From assembly GCA_965153355.1 (NCBI GenBank), contig OZ231127.1, positions 91,264,001 to 91,328,000 of the forward strand: 64,000 bases of DNA, in the 5' to 3' direction. The DNA is from Flaccisagitta enflata (lineage: Eukaryota > Chaetognatha > Sagittoidea > Aphragmophora). Positions 24,354 through 46,849 of the stretch are shown here, piece after piece. Below the pieces are notes generated by a model, which was not told the DNA's origin, did no database searches, and was given only the letters and a program-made list of their open reading frames with translations. The position numbers and the translations under genes are program-made. The stretch's first letter is position 1. Each line of letters begins with the position of its first letter.

Positions 24354-27300
24354 TACTCGAATTTTTCGCTCGCAAAAACAAACAAACAAAACAAAACAAA
24401 ACAACAACGCCACAGACCTACAGTCAAAGCCTCTTATATAGAGAGGCGAAGATGCTTCTAAAAACATGCCCCGCGGTGCCAAACAATGGTTTCCATACCT
24501 TTGGCGTTTCATCATCGTTGATTCTTTTCCCGTCAAAGAGAAAGCGAAGAGAGTTGATTGGCACTCCTTGTCGTTCCGAGTAACTTTTCTTTAATTTGCC
24601 CATTTGCGTGGAGAACTTCACTTTGAAATGAATTTCGCTGTTGTCCTATAAAAGCATAGTAATAATAACAATAAAAGTTTGAAAAAAAGGATGATGTCTT
24701 AGAGACAATTCAAATGTACATGAAAAGTTGATCAGAGTGCTTGGAAAGGTAAGACTTCCATTTAGAAAAGGGAGGGGGGGGGGTTAAATTTCAAAGGAAA
24801 AAAGGTAAATTCTTTTTTCAATTTGTTACTCAATGAAGTCAAAAGATCATAATGTATTCAGGGTGAACGGTGATGATGCCAAAAAGCAAGACCATAAAAG
24901 AGGTTCAGAACGACAGAAAAACAGACAGACACCCATTCAAGATTGAAAGCTCAACTTCATTTCAGAAACCCTTACTGTCAGAGAGCTACCTTGACAGTTT
25001 TTTTTTCCATGGAGAAAACTGAGATGTACAAAAAATTGTAGATGTGGTTAGCCCACGATAAGCAAAGCTAAGATAAAAAGTCATAATTTACATCTGTTTA
25101 CAGCTAAATTACCTTTTCATCCTTATGAATAAAAAACACCTCCACTGAAAAAGAGCTTCCAAAAAGGAGCCCCCACTGTGGATGATCTACCTTGCCCAAA
25201 CCTCCGCCGTGAATGAGCACCCAAAAAAAAAATGTAATGCGGGTTTACAAGATTTTCATGGGTAAACGAGGATGGACAGAGGCGGATATATATGTATATT
25301 TTTGGAATTCATCACTGAGGCCTTACAGATAGATAAACAGAAGAATGGATGGATGGACAGAGATATAAATGGATAGATGAGCCAATAAACGGACACAGCA
25401 TCTACTAGATTTGCGATTTCGCGACTCAAATCCCCCCCTCCCCAAAAAAAAAATCATGGACAAGACCAGGCAACTTACAATTTGACTGGCCATGTGAAGT
25501 TTGGCATATTGATTCCCTAAATTTTGATTTCTAGACAAAAAAATCAAAATAGGACAGTGATATTTGTGCAAAAACAGGCTTAACTGGAGGAAAGGATAGA
25601 TCTAAGAAATTTGATTTTATTCATCAAACTTTAAGATAATAATTTTCTTACACCCGCTCTAAAGACATAAGAGAAGGAAAAGTAAGTAGGTCAATAAGAA
25701 ATTTAAAATTCAATTCCTTTCATTCTATTTTTTTACAAAGATACTTGTGAACCTGAGTATATTGGTTTAAAAAAAAACAAAACTATCTTTGAAAATTGTA
25801 CTGCAACAATCAATATCTTAAATAGGCATACTACAGGAACATTGTTTTGAAACAAATTTTCAATAAGTTTTCCATAGCATATTTGGAAAAAACATCACTT
25901 CAACCATAGCCAAGTAACACTTCAGTTTATTGATACTCTGTAGTAACAACTAACAGAATGATACTTTTGGAAACCATATTTTTAAAATGTTTTAACTAAT
26001 TTGATTTTGACATATTTCAATAATTGGTTAATCCAGACTGACAAGCTTGGAACCACAAGCATCAAAAAAACTTTTTACACATCAGATTTAAAACTAAAAT
26101 TTTGCATATTTTTCAGGAGTTTGTTAGTCGCGTGCACGGGTCACTACACCCCACTTTGTCTGTCTGTTGGTTGGTCTGGCGGTCCGTCACACTTCTACTT
26201 TTTCAATCAATTTTATTCTTTTAAGTCATTTGAAGTCATTTAATAAAATTCTAAGTCATTCTAAGTTTTTTTGAAAGTCTCGCACGCAATTTTTTAGTGT
26301 TGGCCTTGTTAGATTCTTATCAATCATCCGTTTCAGGCTGTTTTTGCATGGACCCCACTGTATGCTATGACTGACCAAAACAAGTGTACAGAAATAGATG
26401 ATATAACTGTGTGCCGGGGTGCCGATTCAGGGTAGCAGGGTAGCAATGCTACGCGGCAGGACAGCCGCCAAGTGCGGCAGTTGTGGAAGATGGTGGGGAA
26501 AACAAATCGAAAATGGGAAATAAGGATAAAAGAGAGAAAAAGATGAATAACAGAAGACATTTTTGACATAAGTGGGATGTAAATTTTATGAAAAACCAGA
26601 TTAATGTGATGTAAAACCTGTTTTAATGATTGTATATAAGTAAAACCATCATCAAATAAGCTTCACAGGGCTAGTTTTGTAAGAAAACAGAGGGATATCA
26701 TTGGTAAAGAAAGTGCGGCAGCCTTGGTAGGAATTTTCGTGCTACGCGGCAGCTTTACAGAATCGGCACCCCGGACTGTGTGCAGGTTGGTTCGTAGCCA
26801 TTTATCTGGCCTTGTTATCTATCAAATTGATAACACCTCAGTTCAAATATATACATAACTAATGTTTAAATGCTGATATCAACGCCCCTATAGTGACAAA
26901 GCTTACTCAGTTCTCTTTGAAACAAGGCCAACACCTATAGGTTGCGTGCGAGACATTCATAATGACTTAGAATGACTTAGAATGACTTAGAATGACTCAG
27001 TATACTATTAAATGACTTAAGGAAATAAAATTGATAACAAAAAGTAAAATTGTAATAGACACACAGACCGACCAACCGCAGACGGATGGACGGACAAATC
27101 AGGGTGTTAGAGTCGCGACTAAAAATATGAAATCAATTTGTACTTGATCGATGATCAACTTAAATGGGAAACTGAGATCGATTAAACATAGCTTTCAATG
27201 GTTCTTTTACATAAAACACATTTAGTGCCAAAAAATAGTCCCCACCGCAAAAAGGCTTAAGAGCCCTAACTGTTGGAGAGCCACTGAACAGAAAAAATCT

Positions 27301-28295
27301 TTTGAGATTTAAACAAAAAAAAAGTTGATAACTTGATATGGGGTTTTTACCTATTATTTGCAAAAAAAAACATTGGATGAATGAATGGATGAATGAATGA
27401 ACGAATGAATGAACAATGAACAAACAATGAATGCTAATACTGAAACCCGCACGGAAAATTGAGCTACCCAAAAAGAAGACTCCACTGTGGATGAGCTGCT
27501 TAGATAAAATCTTTGCCCAAAACTTTTTTTCTCCTTCTTTTATTGATATTCTATTGTATCAAATGATTAGGTATTAGGCATGAATTGCTCAATAGTTTAT
27601 GATAAATTAAAAAAAAAAAGACAAAAAAAAAATCTTTACTCATGACCTTCACTGTGAGTGAGCTGCACAGTTTGGACCCGTACCTAGAATGAGCTTCCTT
27701 TTTTTGCTCTTTCTCTATTACACAAAAATTTTATTGGGACAGATGATTGTATCATGGTGTTTTATTCTCTAGGGCTTAAAAATCACACTTTTCATGAATG
27801 CCATGAAAAAAAAATCAATAAAAAGAAATATTCTGAACTCTCATACCTCAGTGTGGATGAGCTGCTTAGTTTAGACCCCTGCCTTGACTGAGCTTCTTTT
27901 ATCTCTTTGCTTTAAATGTTGTTTTTTTCCACATAAAATATTAGATTATCAGTTAAGAATAATGCCCTTTTGGTTATTAGCAACAAATATAATACTATTT
28001 CCTTCACAGCCCCTACTGTTAAAGCTTATTTCCTTCACAGCCCCTACTGTTAAAGAGTTACTTGAAAAAAACAAACAAAACAAATGGAATAAAAATTTAC
28101 CTGGCCAACCACCTTCAAACGGATATATTCGGAAGCGTTTGCATCTCCTTTAGCGTTTGTATCCTGTTATATCATAACAAATTAGATTTTCCTTTAAGAA
28201 ACATTCACTCACTTGAGCCCCCCCCCCCCAAAAAAAATACTCATCAAGTAAAAGAGCAAGAAAAAAATGAAAAAACTTACCGTAGACTCCGACAT
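23996..28295 (-). CDS. SUMO1: SUMO-1-like small ubiquitin-related modifier, four-exon gene
   Basis: Encodes a 96-aa SUMO precursor conjugated to lysines of target proteins after cleavage behind the C-terminal Gly-Gly. Minus-strand exons 28295-28281, 28163-28101, 24645-24499 and 24061-23996 all join in phase 0 with GT/AG borders. Landmarks are [20 protein letters not shown], the [14 protein letters not shown] beta-grasp core, and a [13 protein letters not shown] end followed by a two-residue SS tail and TGA. It is closer to SUMO-1 ([19 protein letters not shown]) than to SUMO-2/3 (DVFQQQTGG). The N-terminal arm is ~20 aa. Intron 3, about 3.5 kb, contains several transposon insertions. Family assignment is essentially certain; paralogue naming is inference. 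Confidence 0.95.
24138..24350. repeat. Duplicated (GA)n tracts in SUMO intron 3
   Basis: Two (GA)n runs (24138-24206 and 24273-24350) separated by GATCCTACT...TTTTTGCTCGC plus an A/C-rich stretch. That spacer is itself repeated after the second run, so the whole block is a tandem duplication. On the gene's sense strand these are pyrimidine tracts. Confidence 0.8.
24499..24645 (-). CDS. SUMO1: SUMO coding exon 3 (beta-grasp core)
   Basis: Forty-nine codons from [20 protein letters not shown] through [20 protein letters not shown] to DETPK. Acceptor TTTTATAG, donor AAG/GTATGG. It contains the strand and helix that form the SIM-binding groove. Confidence 0.95.
26122..26312 (-). mobile_element. 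Hairpin-family element with AAGTCATT core
   Basis: Left TAGTCGCGTGCACGGGTCAC and (TCTGTTGG) core, then repeated AAGTCATT, right end TGTTGGCCTTGTT. A GGCCAACA-start subfamily, in SUMO intron 3. Confidence 0.68.
26414..26774. mobile_element. hAT-like MITE, CCGGGGTGCC termini
   Basis: A 361-bp element with perfect 15-bp terminal inverted repeats CCGGGGTGCCGATTC, flanked by the 8-bp direct repeat ACTGTGTG (26406-26413 and 26775-26782). An 8-bp duplication fits the hAT superfamily. Subterminal AGCAATGCTACGCGGCAGG and GTGCGGCAG relate it to the element at 15634-15964, whose termini differ. Confidence 0.8.
26931..27126 (+). mobile_element. Hairpin-family element, GGCCAACA subfamily
   Basis: AACAAGGCCAACACC start, GTTGCGTGCGAGACATT, tandem AATGACTTAG units, (GACGGATG) core and GAGTCGCGACTAAAAA end. 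In SUMO intron 3. Confidence 0.75.
28101..28163 (-). CDS. SUMO1: SUMO coding exon 2
   Basis: Twenty-one codons, [20 protein letters not shown] plus Gln. Acceptor ATAACAG, donor CAG/GTAAAT. It encodes the flexible N-terminal arm and the first beta strand. Confidence 0.92.
28281..28295 (-). CDS. SUMO1: SUMO coding exon 1
   Basis: Five codons, MSEST, ending at a strong donor ACG/GTAAGT. The short MS-acidic start matches SUMO family N-termini (MSD...). Chosen because it is the only ATG with a consensus donor in the right phase upstream of exon 2. Confidence 0.85.
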
Positions 28296-28299
28296 AGTG

Positions 28300-28560
28300 G
28301 CTGATTATTTCTTTTCTTTTAATTTTGGGAGTTGATTGACAGTAAACAATAAGAGAAATCGTGAGTGAGAAACTAGGAAAATTATGGCGCTATGTCATAG
28401 TACGGAACAACAACAACGGAACCGAATATCGCGGCGCAAAATGATCGCCTCTCATTGGCTTGCCTTCATCCAATGAAATACTCATGTTTGAGAAACACGT
28501 CATCGCGGTGCTGTCTCTGCGATATCATTAGTTCTATATAAACCAATCAAGTTTTCATAC
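28300..28560 (-). promoter_or_regulatory. Probable SUMO upstream region
   Basis: Immediately upstream of the SUMO ATG, relatively unique and CG-containing. On the + strand it shows ATTGGCT and CCAAT boxes (CATTGGCTTGCC, ATCCAATGAAA) and ACGTCATCG, a CRE-like half site. Position relative to a housekeeping-type gene suggests its promoter. This is inference from motifs only. Confidence 0.4.
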
Positions 28561-28883
28561 ATTTTGCTGAAGTCAGAAATATTCGAATATACCTTACCTC
28601 AATTACCAGGGGTGTATATTGCTGAGGGTGTGTATTATTGTAATGGTGTATATTGTTTATTTTTAGCCTGGAAGAGGGGAAGGAAGAGTTTGATAAGAAC
28701 AAAGTCAAGCTTGTGTGTGAATGAAAGAATTTGAGAAGGCGAATAATTTGTAAAGAATGAAGAATGATGATGAATAAGAATAAAAATACAGTTGCAGTTT
28801 TTTTCAAAAGCACGACAGATAGACCAATCAATAAACAAACAAACATGACCTCTTGTAGACAAATATATAAGGAATAAAGAAAA

Positions 28884-29173
28884 TAAGGCCAACACGTTTA
28901 AGTCATGTGCGAGACATAAATAACTTAAGATGACTTTTATTGACTCAAGATGACTTAAAATGACTCAAGACAACTTTAAATGACTTAAAAAGACCTAAAA
29001 TGGCTGAAATGACGACTTTGACCAATTCGACTTCAGTGACTTAAAATAACTTTGAATGACTTAGAATGACTTAGAATGACTAGAAATAACTTAAAGTATG
29101 ATAAAAAAGTAAAGTGTGACAGACCAACAGACCAACAAAGCAGGTTATAGAGTCGCGTGCACGCAACTAAAAA
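28884..29173 (+). mobile_element. Hairpin-family element with expanded GACTTA repeats
   Basis: TAAGGCCAACACG start, GTGCGAGACATAAATAAC, about 15 irregular TGACTTAAAA units, AAAGTGTGACAGACC and GAGTCGCGTGCACGCAACTA plus AAAA. Confidence 0.72.
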
Positions 29174-31297
29174 TTGAAGGATAAGGCGAGGGCTTGGGGA
29201 GAAACAAAACTATATACACCCCTGTCAATCACTAATCATCTATTTCATAATTCGAGTCACATCCCCTAGGACCTAGTGTCTAACATACATGCTTCATAAT
29301 CAAGATTTTGATAGATTAGGTGGCCAAAAGTAGAGCCAAATAAGCCTATTTTCCCTGTCACACTTGTGTCACACTTTATATCTACTATGATAAAGACACC
29401 AAGAAATTGTCAAGCCTATCCAACTATGGGTCATTTTTGAACCATTACTATCCCTAAAGAAACATCAAAAATTTCATGGTGATTGGTGGTCATTTACTAT
29501 GGAAAAAGTTTGCTCATAGTTGATTTGTCAAATATGAAAAAATATTCAATCTTGATATAGAAATATGCTGTACACAAAAAAGCATACTTTTAAGTGTGAT
29601 GGAAAATTTCTTTTTTTCCCATGTTTAGTAAAGACATAACCCAGGTTACATGCCAAATTTCAGACTTTCATGTCTTTTCTAGCCGGAGATATTGATTTTT
29701 TATAAAAGTGTCCTATCGAGTTACCACCTTGTCACACTATGTCACACTGTTTTTCATAAAAAGTCATATGGTTAAACACAGTTTAAGACTTTAAGTGATT
29801 TTTTCAGTGTGACTTGAAAAAGTATCAAAATTTGAGCCTAGAGCTCAAATTTCAAGCTGTTAGATGCAACTACCATTGAATTATATTATTTTTTTCAATG
29901 TTAACTCAATCAGGCACTCAATTTTTGCCGGCCCGGTTTATAGGAGAAACTGCCCTAAGCTTGATACAGAAAAATTCATAAGATTCTGAGAGAGCTTCGG
30001 GAAATATTTTTTTTTTCTTTCAGCAGTTATCACATGAAACCAAATGTCAACCTCTGATGAGCGAGGTAAAACATTTTTGATCAATTTGGATAAAACATTT
30101 AACATCACGTATAACAAATATCCTTAATCAAATTTCTATTCAGTTTAACGAGCTGTTCCAGGTTCATGAAATAACTGATTATAACATGATTTCAAGCTTG
30201 ATTATGCTATAGGAATAGAGATGTAAATTCTAGTTTCAAACTTTTGAACTGTAAGATTGTAAAGGTACAGACAAAATCAAGAGAGCAAATAGGTTCATAC
30301 ACAAATTTCATAATGCGTAATAGGACTAAGAAGATGTAAAATAAATGACAGGATATAGGAACGCAAAAGAGCGGAGGAAGGGGAGAGATTGGGGAAATGG
30401 GGAAATGGGATCATTGGCACTACCAGAAGAATTATCGCCGCAATTAATTGTGTGAGATTAGAATGCTAAAACCGATACATAAGACTACAAATTTTAAAAA
30501 AAGTTATTTAAGATTTTTAGTTTCCAGTTCATTGGCCATAAAAAAAAAACATCGTTAAACATTTCAGAGAAGGTAAGATAAAGGAAATCAACATCCTTAA
30601 ACAAATTGTTTGCAACGTTTAAAGCATTTTTTATCCCGAGTATGTCATAAAATCATCACCTAAAAAGAACTCGATAATATGATCAATGGCGACACTGGGC
30701 GGCCTCTTCATGCTTAGAAGAGTTTATTATTAACCAGTTGAGGAAAAAAATTAGGTATTTGTGCTAGTTATATCATTTTGAGAATTATTGGCAGTAAAAC
30801 GCTTAACCATCAGATTTCAAGTTAAAATCTAGAATCAATAATATGCATCCGTGGACTAGAAAATTGCATTAAAAAACTACGTCTGTCAATGCTCGTTGTC
30901 AACAAAAAAAACGTAGAGAATACTACCTGTTAAAGGTCTATTTTCAACCCTATTTTCCCTCTTTCGTTTTTTTCTTTTAATTTAAATAATTGATGAGGCG
31001 CCATATAATTCTAATACGTTGATAAGGCCTCTGACGGGCCCGTTTACATTCTTTCAAAAATGTTAGTTTTTTTTTGTATTTGTAGATTTGTTACAAGGGA
31101 ATAGGAAGGACCATGTTTGTAGGATTCGAACAAAACGACCCCATCTAGAAGAATGTCCTTCTAGTCAATTTGCCAAATTTGATATCTCCGACAGAAGTAG
31201 TTCTATCAGTAAAGTTTTTAGATCAACCGATTAAAACCAAATGAATATCCTTAATACCATGCTTGCTAAATAGAGTGAGAAACGTTCCTCCACATAA
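29174..31297. other. Intergenic, no gene seen
   Basis: Between SUMO and Smad2/3, AT-rich. The stretch 29280-29960 repeats TGTCACACTTT(A/T) motifs and may be an old element. No splice-flanked coding sequence found. Confidence 0.5.
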
Positions 31298-31805
31298 CAT
31301 TCAGGTGTGTCAAATACGGGTGATGACTGAATTTGAGACCATAATGCTGACGCAAGATGGGGCTGTTGATTTTAAAACGATCACCGTTTTTCTTTTTCCA
31401 AAATTTAATCGGCAACCGTTTTTTTATTTTTGTGATTGAAATATAATGCAATGTCTGCACTCTTGTTTGCGAAGAAATAAATTCAATAACCAAAAAAGGC
31501 TGTTTTACTATTTCATTGAAGTTGATATGATTAACTCAGACGCTTTTCTGTGAAGCTATAAAGTGGATAGCATCATTTAAAAGTAATTGGAATGCCCCAC
31601 TATACAAGGCAAAGGATGATAAGTCAATAATGTTATTACAACGTTATGCAAATTAGGGGAAAAACAGGGTTTTTAGCAAAAACGGAAGATGACCGAAATT
31701 TGAAAAAAGAAAAACGGTGAGGGGATTCAAATGAGTAACCCCATGATGCCCTAGCGTTATACTCTCAGGGATTAATGTTTTGCATATTGACACACCCGAA
31801 CATAA
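31298..31805. mobile_element. MITE with GGTGTGTCAA termini
   Basis: Ends TTCAGGTGTGTCAAAT and ATTGACACACCCGAAC are inverted, and ACGGAAGATGACCGAAATTT is shared with the 9587 copy. About 510 bp, non-coding. Confidence 0.62.
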
Positions 31806-31849
31806 CATCCATTTTGCTTAAAGCCCACTTGGTGTATTAGAAACAAGCC

Positions 31850-32625
31850 CGGGCGATTTTGCATTTTCTTCAACAATACAATACACTATACAATTTTTCA
31901 AAGTATTGGGCCAATACAATACAATACCAATACAATACAATATCTTAAAGAATTGTACCCAATATATAACAATATTTTAATTCACTAAATAAAAAATCTT
32001 TGTTGAATCTTAAATAGATAGTTGAAGCTTTAACTCATTTTTTATGCGCTAGATCAAAAAAGAATTTGTGAATATTTTTCTTATCTATATATCAATATTT
32101 TTATATATTTTTTATCTTGCATCTTAGGTTTGGCCTTGTGTCTGTCTCTCTCCTCTCTCTCTCTCTCTCTCTCTTTCTCTCTTCTCTCTCTTTATCTCTG
32201 TCTGTCTGTCTCTCTCTCTGTCTCTCTCTGTCTCTCTCCCTCTCCTTCTCTCTCTCTCTCTGGAGTTTGGTTGACCCAGGATTAGATCTGAGTGAAAACC
32301 AATCTTTCCTCCTCCTCATCTCTTCATCTTCGGACCTCATCCTCTTCTTTTTCATTTTTTTTTTGCACTTCCTAAAAAAATTGATCTCTCCTCATCCTCC
32401 TCATTTACCTCACCTTATCCTCTTTTTCTTCCCTACTTTTATTTTTCACCAGTTTGTTTGACCTTCCTAAGAATTCCACTATTTTCTCAGAAAAAAAATA
32501 ATTGTATTATATTGTATTGTATTGGGAAAATAACAATACCCATAGTAAGTATTGGGTAAACCCAATACTTGCAAGTATTGTAAATACAATACAATACCCA
32601 ATACAAATCGCCCAGCCATGATTAG
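31850..32625. mobile_element. Inverted element with CAATA-rich arms and a pyrimidine core
   Basis: GGGCGATTTTGCATTTTC with AATACAATACA repeats at the left mirrors AATACAATACCCAATAC and AAATCGCCC at the right. The core is (TC)n/(TGTC) at 32140-32270. No coding sequence beyond repeat read-through. Confidence 0.6.
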
Positions 32626-33038
32626 AAACCAAGTTCCCGGTGGCCGGTACTCATGGTATTTTTTTTTTTCAACTACACGCCACTCAGCCATTTGGACAGA
32701 CAGTAGCGCCCAAAAAGCTACATGATGAGAGAGAGTAAATTTTCATACTAATTTTCCTTTTGAACAAAAAATACGGCAATCAATGCGCCGATTTAAAACA
32801 TTCTCAAACTATCGAAGGTAATTTCAGCATAATTATAAGACCAACTCTTTTGTAACTTTTTTTTTCAATGACGTAAAAGAAAATAACACTATGGCCCATT
32901 TTCAAACGTTGCATTTTGGGTACTGTAAAAATAAGTTTTTAACAGAATGGTCTGCCATTGCAGACAAAATTTCACAGCTTTTGGGTCTTACCTCTTGGGT
33001 ACACACTTCAAAAATGACAAAATTAGCACATTCAATGA

Positions 33039-44155
<11,117 letters not shown>

Positions 44156-44639
44156 TTCTGCGTGGTTCCTTCCTTCGAAATCAAGTTCAATAGTGTTTCA
44201 CATTTCGATATTATATTGAAATGCCTTATTATCGTTTTGAATTTTTTGTGATGAAGCAAATGTAGTCCATTCACCGGTTGCGCAACCGGGTCTTCCTTTG
44301 AAATCTGGAGGTGTTTCGAAATTTTCAGAGAGGCATTAGAAATGATGGATAGATTAAACGAAAGACGAGAGATACTGGAAACTGTGTAACCAATCTGTCC
44401 GTCTGCCTGTCTGTCTGTCTACCTGTCTGTCTGTCTACCTGTCTGTCAGTCTGCCGACTTGAATGCAGCATCTGATTGAAAGGGGATACAAAGACCGGAA
44501 AGTAACGCGCTCTGCAGCGCATTACACTCGCGAAGGTGCAAAACAAATGAGCACAGCCTGACTCATTTTCAAACTTAAGCGAGTATCAATTTTTGTACTT
44601 TTTAGTTGGCTCGGCAATTTAAGAAGCCCCAGAGCTGGA

Positions 44640-45440
44640 AGCCCCAAGTGGACATGAGAAGCCCCAAGTGGATGTGAGAAGCCCTAGGATTTAAGACGCC
44701 CTTTTAACTATTGTATGAGGGGCTTCTCATATCCTCTGAGAGTTTCTCATATCCAATAAAGGCTTCTAACTTTGGGGCTTCTCACAGTAAATAAGACTGG
44801 GTTTGGCAATATAAGAAGCCCCATAGTTGGAAGCCCAAAGTGGATGTAAGAAGCCCTCTAGATATGAGAAGCCCTCAGCGAACGTAAGATGCACAGTATT
44901 TCCAAGCATTTAACCGTTAATTTTAATTTAGGATAAACTGGTGAATTATCTCACAAAATAAAAAACTGAGTAATAGCCAAGAGCATACTATTAATGAGGC
45001 CAGTTACATGGCTTCCTCAATTGAATGTGGGTAAGCAAGATCATTATTTGAAGCCGCTAGATAATTTGAGCAGAGGCAATGAAGTAAAACATTGTAAATC
45101 AAAAAATGAATTGTGACGGATGAATGAATTGACTAACAGCCAGATGGACAAAGCGAGGTATAGAGTTGCATAATACGCAACTGAAAATATATTGTGTGGA
45201 GTATTTTCATTTTGAGTTTACATACTATATTTCAAGCATATTAGTTAAAAAAATAAAAAAATGTTTTTTTTTTATTTTTTTGATTGATATGTTAATTTGG
45301 CCAATAGGGGTTGAAGAAAAAAGATAAAGTTCAAAATTGAAAAAATTTAAGAAAAACCCCTTATTCTGAAAAAGGGCTTCTCATATCCACCCAGGGCTTC
45401 TCACATCCTCTCGGGGCTTCTGCGCCGGGGCTTCTTACGG
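44640..45440. repeat. GAAGCCCC / GGGGCTTC minisatellite blocks in opposite orientation
   Basis: 44635-44880 carries GAGAAGCCCCAAGTGGATGT units that switch orientation halfway (GGGGCTTCTCATATCC). 45368-45440 carries GGGCTTCTCATATCCACCC units. Together they bracket a hairpin-family element and look like the inverted ends of a larger element. About 500 bp upstream of the Smad start codon. Confidence 0.55.
44995..45188 (+). mobile_element. Diverged hairpin-family element
   Basis: GAGGCCAGTTACATGGC start, TTTGAGCAGAGGCAATGAAG, ATTGTGACGGATG and a TATAGAGTTGCATAATACGC plus AACTGAAAA end. Hairpin GTTGC / GCAAC retained despite divergence elsewhere. Confidence 0.6.
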
Positions 45441-45454
45441 ATTTTTCCCTTTTT

Positions 45455-45660
45455 AGTTGCGGACAAGCAACTCTATCAGAGGCTTTGTCCGTCCGTTGGT
45501 CCGTTGGTCCATCGGTCCATTGGTCCGTTTGTTCGTGGACATAAGTCGAAAAGTGTGAAAATGTGCGTTTTAGATGTGTTGGGAGGCATGGGGTATGGAT
45601 GGTGGTTAGATGCCGCTGCCCACCCGTCCGCAACGATATTGTGACACCGCGTCACTTGTT
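45455..45660 (-). mobile_element. Hairpin-family element, GGAC subfamily
   Basis: TTAGTTGCGGACAAGCAACT left end (hairpin GTTGC / GCAAC), (GGTCCGTT)n core, TGCCCACCCGTCCGCAACGA near the right end. Confidence 0.7.
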
Positions 45661-46452
45661 CCTCGTTAACTTTGTTTCAGTCTTCTTTTCTTTTTAATTC
45701 TTTTTGACTACATAATGATAATAAGTAAGTTTTACATCATTCAAAAAGTATCGGCGTCAATGCCTATGGCGTCTTTTTAGTCATTCAGTCTTTAGTTACT
45801 TTTTACCTTGACTCCGTGACTCAGTCTTTATTTACTTTTTACCTTGACTCCGTGACTCCGTGATTTTGCGTGATGTATTACACGCTGTATTTTGTCTAAG
45901 AACACTGTTTATAAGAACATCAGCCTCAGATGTGGTGAAAAAATAAGAACATTCTAAGAACATGCCCAGGCTCAGATTTTGCACAAAAACATTCTAAAGT
46001 ACGCTTTTACATAATTTTTTGAGAAAACAATGAAAAAACGTTGTATATAATCCTCTAACCTAAACAATTTAACCAATTACTTTTATCATTTACATTTTTT
46101 TTTAATTTCATAACTTAACATAAACAAAAATTGTAAGACTGAGCATAAAATATATTCATTTCATTGAATATGACTAGTTAATATAATATAATATAATATA
46201 AAATTTAAGCTATCAAAGGAAGCAAGCTTTTTACGACTTGCTCTTCGAGATGATAGCTGTTCCGTCGGAAAAATGTTGGAAGAAGGTTTCAAATACTAAT
46301 AAATGCGGTATAACGAAAAATGACAATTTCAAATGACTTTAAAAAGTAGTTTTAGATACTGTTTCTTGAGTTCACAATTGTCCACTGGTTGATTGAATGC
46401 CGTATATACAAATAGTCTCCATGGAGGGTTATTGTTACTGTTGTCATTTTTT

Positions 46453-46453
46453 C

Positions 46454-46500
<47 letters not shown>
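46453..46500. repeat. (TTG)n microsatellite
   Basis: About 16 units. Confidence 0.93.
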
Positions 46501-46666
46501 CAATTTTCAAAGTGGAGGCATGGTATGTTCAGAAGTCCAGGTTGATGCCTTGGAAAAAATGGCCATTAGCAGCCCTACTCCCACGACATGCTATGGCTGC
46601 AGTCTTTGTAGATCTTGAGCTTTACTTTGTCTAATTATCGTGATCAACGTTGTGGCCGATGCCACT

Positions 46667-46737
46667 GGTCTTTACTTTATCTTTACTTTATCTTTACTTT
46701 ACTTTTTATCTTTACTTTATCTTTACTTTATCTTTAC
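46667..46737. repeat. (TTTACTTTATC)n short tandem repeat
   Basis: About six irregular units. Possible 3' tail repeat of the adjacent LINE. Confidence 0.8.
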
Positions 46738-46849
46738 AAATGAACCGGCTCATTTTTTCTTTGCCTTTTTTTTCGTAAAAGTTGAGAACCAAGCAGCAAA
46801 GCGAGCCAAACGAGCACACTGGTTGTATGCGATTTTCATCTCTTTACAG

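Larger units (their letters stand above)
25141..28055. repeat. Dispersed ~25-bp repeats inside SUMO intron 3
   Basis: Variants of CACTGTGGATGAGCTGC recur near 24970, 25170, 27262, 27482, 27650, 27848 and 28010, some followed by a second block (TTGACTGAGCTTC, GTGAATGAGCACC). At 27999-28055 a 27-bp unit TTCACAGCCCCTACTGTTAA is directly doubled. Origin unknown. They may be decayed remnants of a longer ~200-300 bp tandem repeat. Besides these and the transposons, the intron shows no further coding sequence. Confidence 0.5.

Noticed and set aside
32400-32425. Possible Smad last exon: minus-strand AG/GATAAGGTG (D-K-V)
   Set aside because: Followed by AGG TAA, not the LTQMGSP tail. The true last exon is at 33039-33095.
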